Shown here one piece after another: positions 5,708 through 6,091 of a stretch of 6,091 bases of DNA. The notes under the pieces are model-generated. The model made no database searches. It was not told the DNA's origin and saw nothing but the letters and a program-made list of their open reading frames with translations. Made by a program: the position numbers and the translations under genes. The stretch's first letter is position 1. Each line of letters opens with the position of its first letter. Origin of the DNA: Desulfobacula sp. (lineage in GTDB: Bacteria; Desulfobacterota; Desulfobacteria; Desulfobacterales; Desulfobacteraceae); assembly GCA_029940245.1 (NCBI GenBank), contig JAOZRF010000179.1, forward strand, positions 1 to 6,091. Reading direction: 5' to 3'.

Positions 5708-6091
5708 TTATACCGAAAACCGGATATTTAAAATATCTCCGTCTTCAACAAGATAGTCCTTTCCTTCCACATAAATCCTGCCGGCTTTTTTAAGCTCGGC
5801 TTCACTGCCTGCTCCCAAAAGATCATTATATTTAAATACTTCTGCCCGGATAAAGCCGCGTTCAAGATCAGAATGAATCACCCCGGCAGCTTTGGGTGCT
5901 TTTGCGCCCTTTCGAACCAGCCACTGCCGGACTTCATCCTTTCCAACAGTAAAAAAAGAAATCAGGTTCAAAGATTTCAGACAAAGCCTGGTCAAGCTTT
6001 CAAGGGCCGTCTGCCTTATGCCAAGGCCTTCTAAAAATTCATCTTTTTCTGCCTGGGTATCCAGCAGGGCAATTTCTGCCTCAACCTTTGC
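5708..6091 (-). CDS. ychF: YchF/OLA1-type ribosome-associated ATPase, C-terminal part (start beyond window edge)
   Basis: The frame is open for 128 codons from the right edge to TAA at 5708-5710, so only the C-terminal third of a protein of about 360 residues is present. An internal TTG at 5993-5995 is not the start: the frame continues upstream as coiled-coil-like sequence (AKVEAEIALL...EFLEGLGI), as in YchF. Then comes the TGS-like C-terminal domain with ISFFTVGKDEVRQWLV, KGAKAPKAAGVIHSDLERGF, IRAEV, GKDYLVEDGDI and RFSV at the end. These are hallmark motifs of this universally conserved P-loop protein, which prefers ATP over GTP and binds the ribosome. The G domain lies outside the window. 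Base content is visibly higher than in the polysaccharide block, as expected for a conserved core gene. Confidence 0.96.
   Translation of the reverse strand, partial: AKVEAEIALLDTQAEKDEFLEGLGIRQTALESLTRLCLKSLNLISFFTVGKDEVRQWLVRKGAKAPKAAGVIHSDLERGFIRAEVFKYNDLLGAGSEAELKKAGRIYVEGKDYLVEDGDILNIRFSV

Noticed and set aside
5993..5995. TTG as the start of a separate 95-residue protein at the right edge
   Set aside because: The same frame continues upstream with YchF-type sequence to the window edge, so this is an internal leucine codon.

Overview
This AT-rich window looks like chromosome of a Gram-negative sulfate-reducer-type bacterium, most likely Desulfobacterota (Desulfobacterales-like). That placement is an impression from protein style: a signal-peptide TPR+SPOR protein, a WcaJ-type sugar transferase and TTG starts. 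It is not a database result. The window holds six protein genes, two of them cut by the window edges. I see no tRNA, rRNA, CRISPR array or intact mobile element.

Layout. From 1 to 4691 four genes lie on the minus strand. In transcription order (right to left) they are: a small HAD-fold hydrolase (4260-4691), a membrane polyprenyl sugar-phosphate transferase (2706-4199), a 542-residue TPR protein (1018-2646), and a membrane-anchored protein of unknown function that runs off the left edge (1-913). Gaps are about 60-100 bases, so co-transcription is plausible but not proven. From 4746 to 5654 a divergent plus-strand gene encodes a periplasmic TPR protein ending in a peptidoglycan-binding SPOR domain. 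At the right edge (5708-6091, minus) is the C-terminal part of the conserved ATPase YchF, convergent with the SPOR gene.

How they may work together. The sugar transferase would start lipid-linked glycan synthesis for an exopolysaccharide or O-antigen by loading a sugar phosphate onto undecaprenyl phosphate. The HAD protein could be a phosphatase acting on a small phosphorylated metabolite. The TPR protein is probably a cytoplasmic scaffold. The anchored protein would act in the envelope. These links rest on gene order alone. The SPOR protein belongs to cell-envelope or division biology and has its own divergent promoter, TTGAAT-16-TATAAT, whose -35 box lies inside the 5' end of the HAD gene.

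Points worth a second look are: an in-frame TGA just before the first usable codon of the sugar transferase, with the only good ribosome binding site lying upstream of that TGA; an unassigned AYRH...DAHE domain in the left-edge protein; a 12-base perfect palindrome at the predicted start of the divergent SPOR transcript; a hairpin just ahead of the left-edge gene's ribosome binding site; and a strong base-composition contrast between the ychF end and the glycan block. I found no convincing new multi-gene system; most of the window is ordinary envelope and polysaccharide biology.
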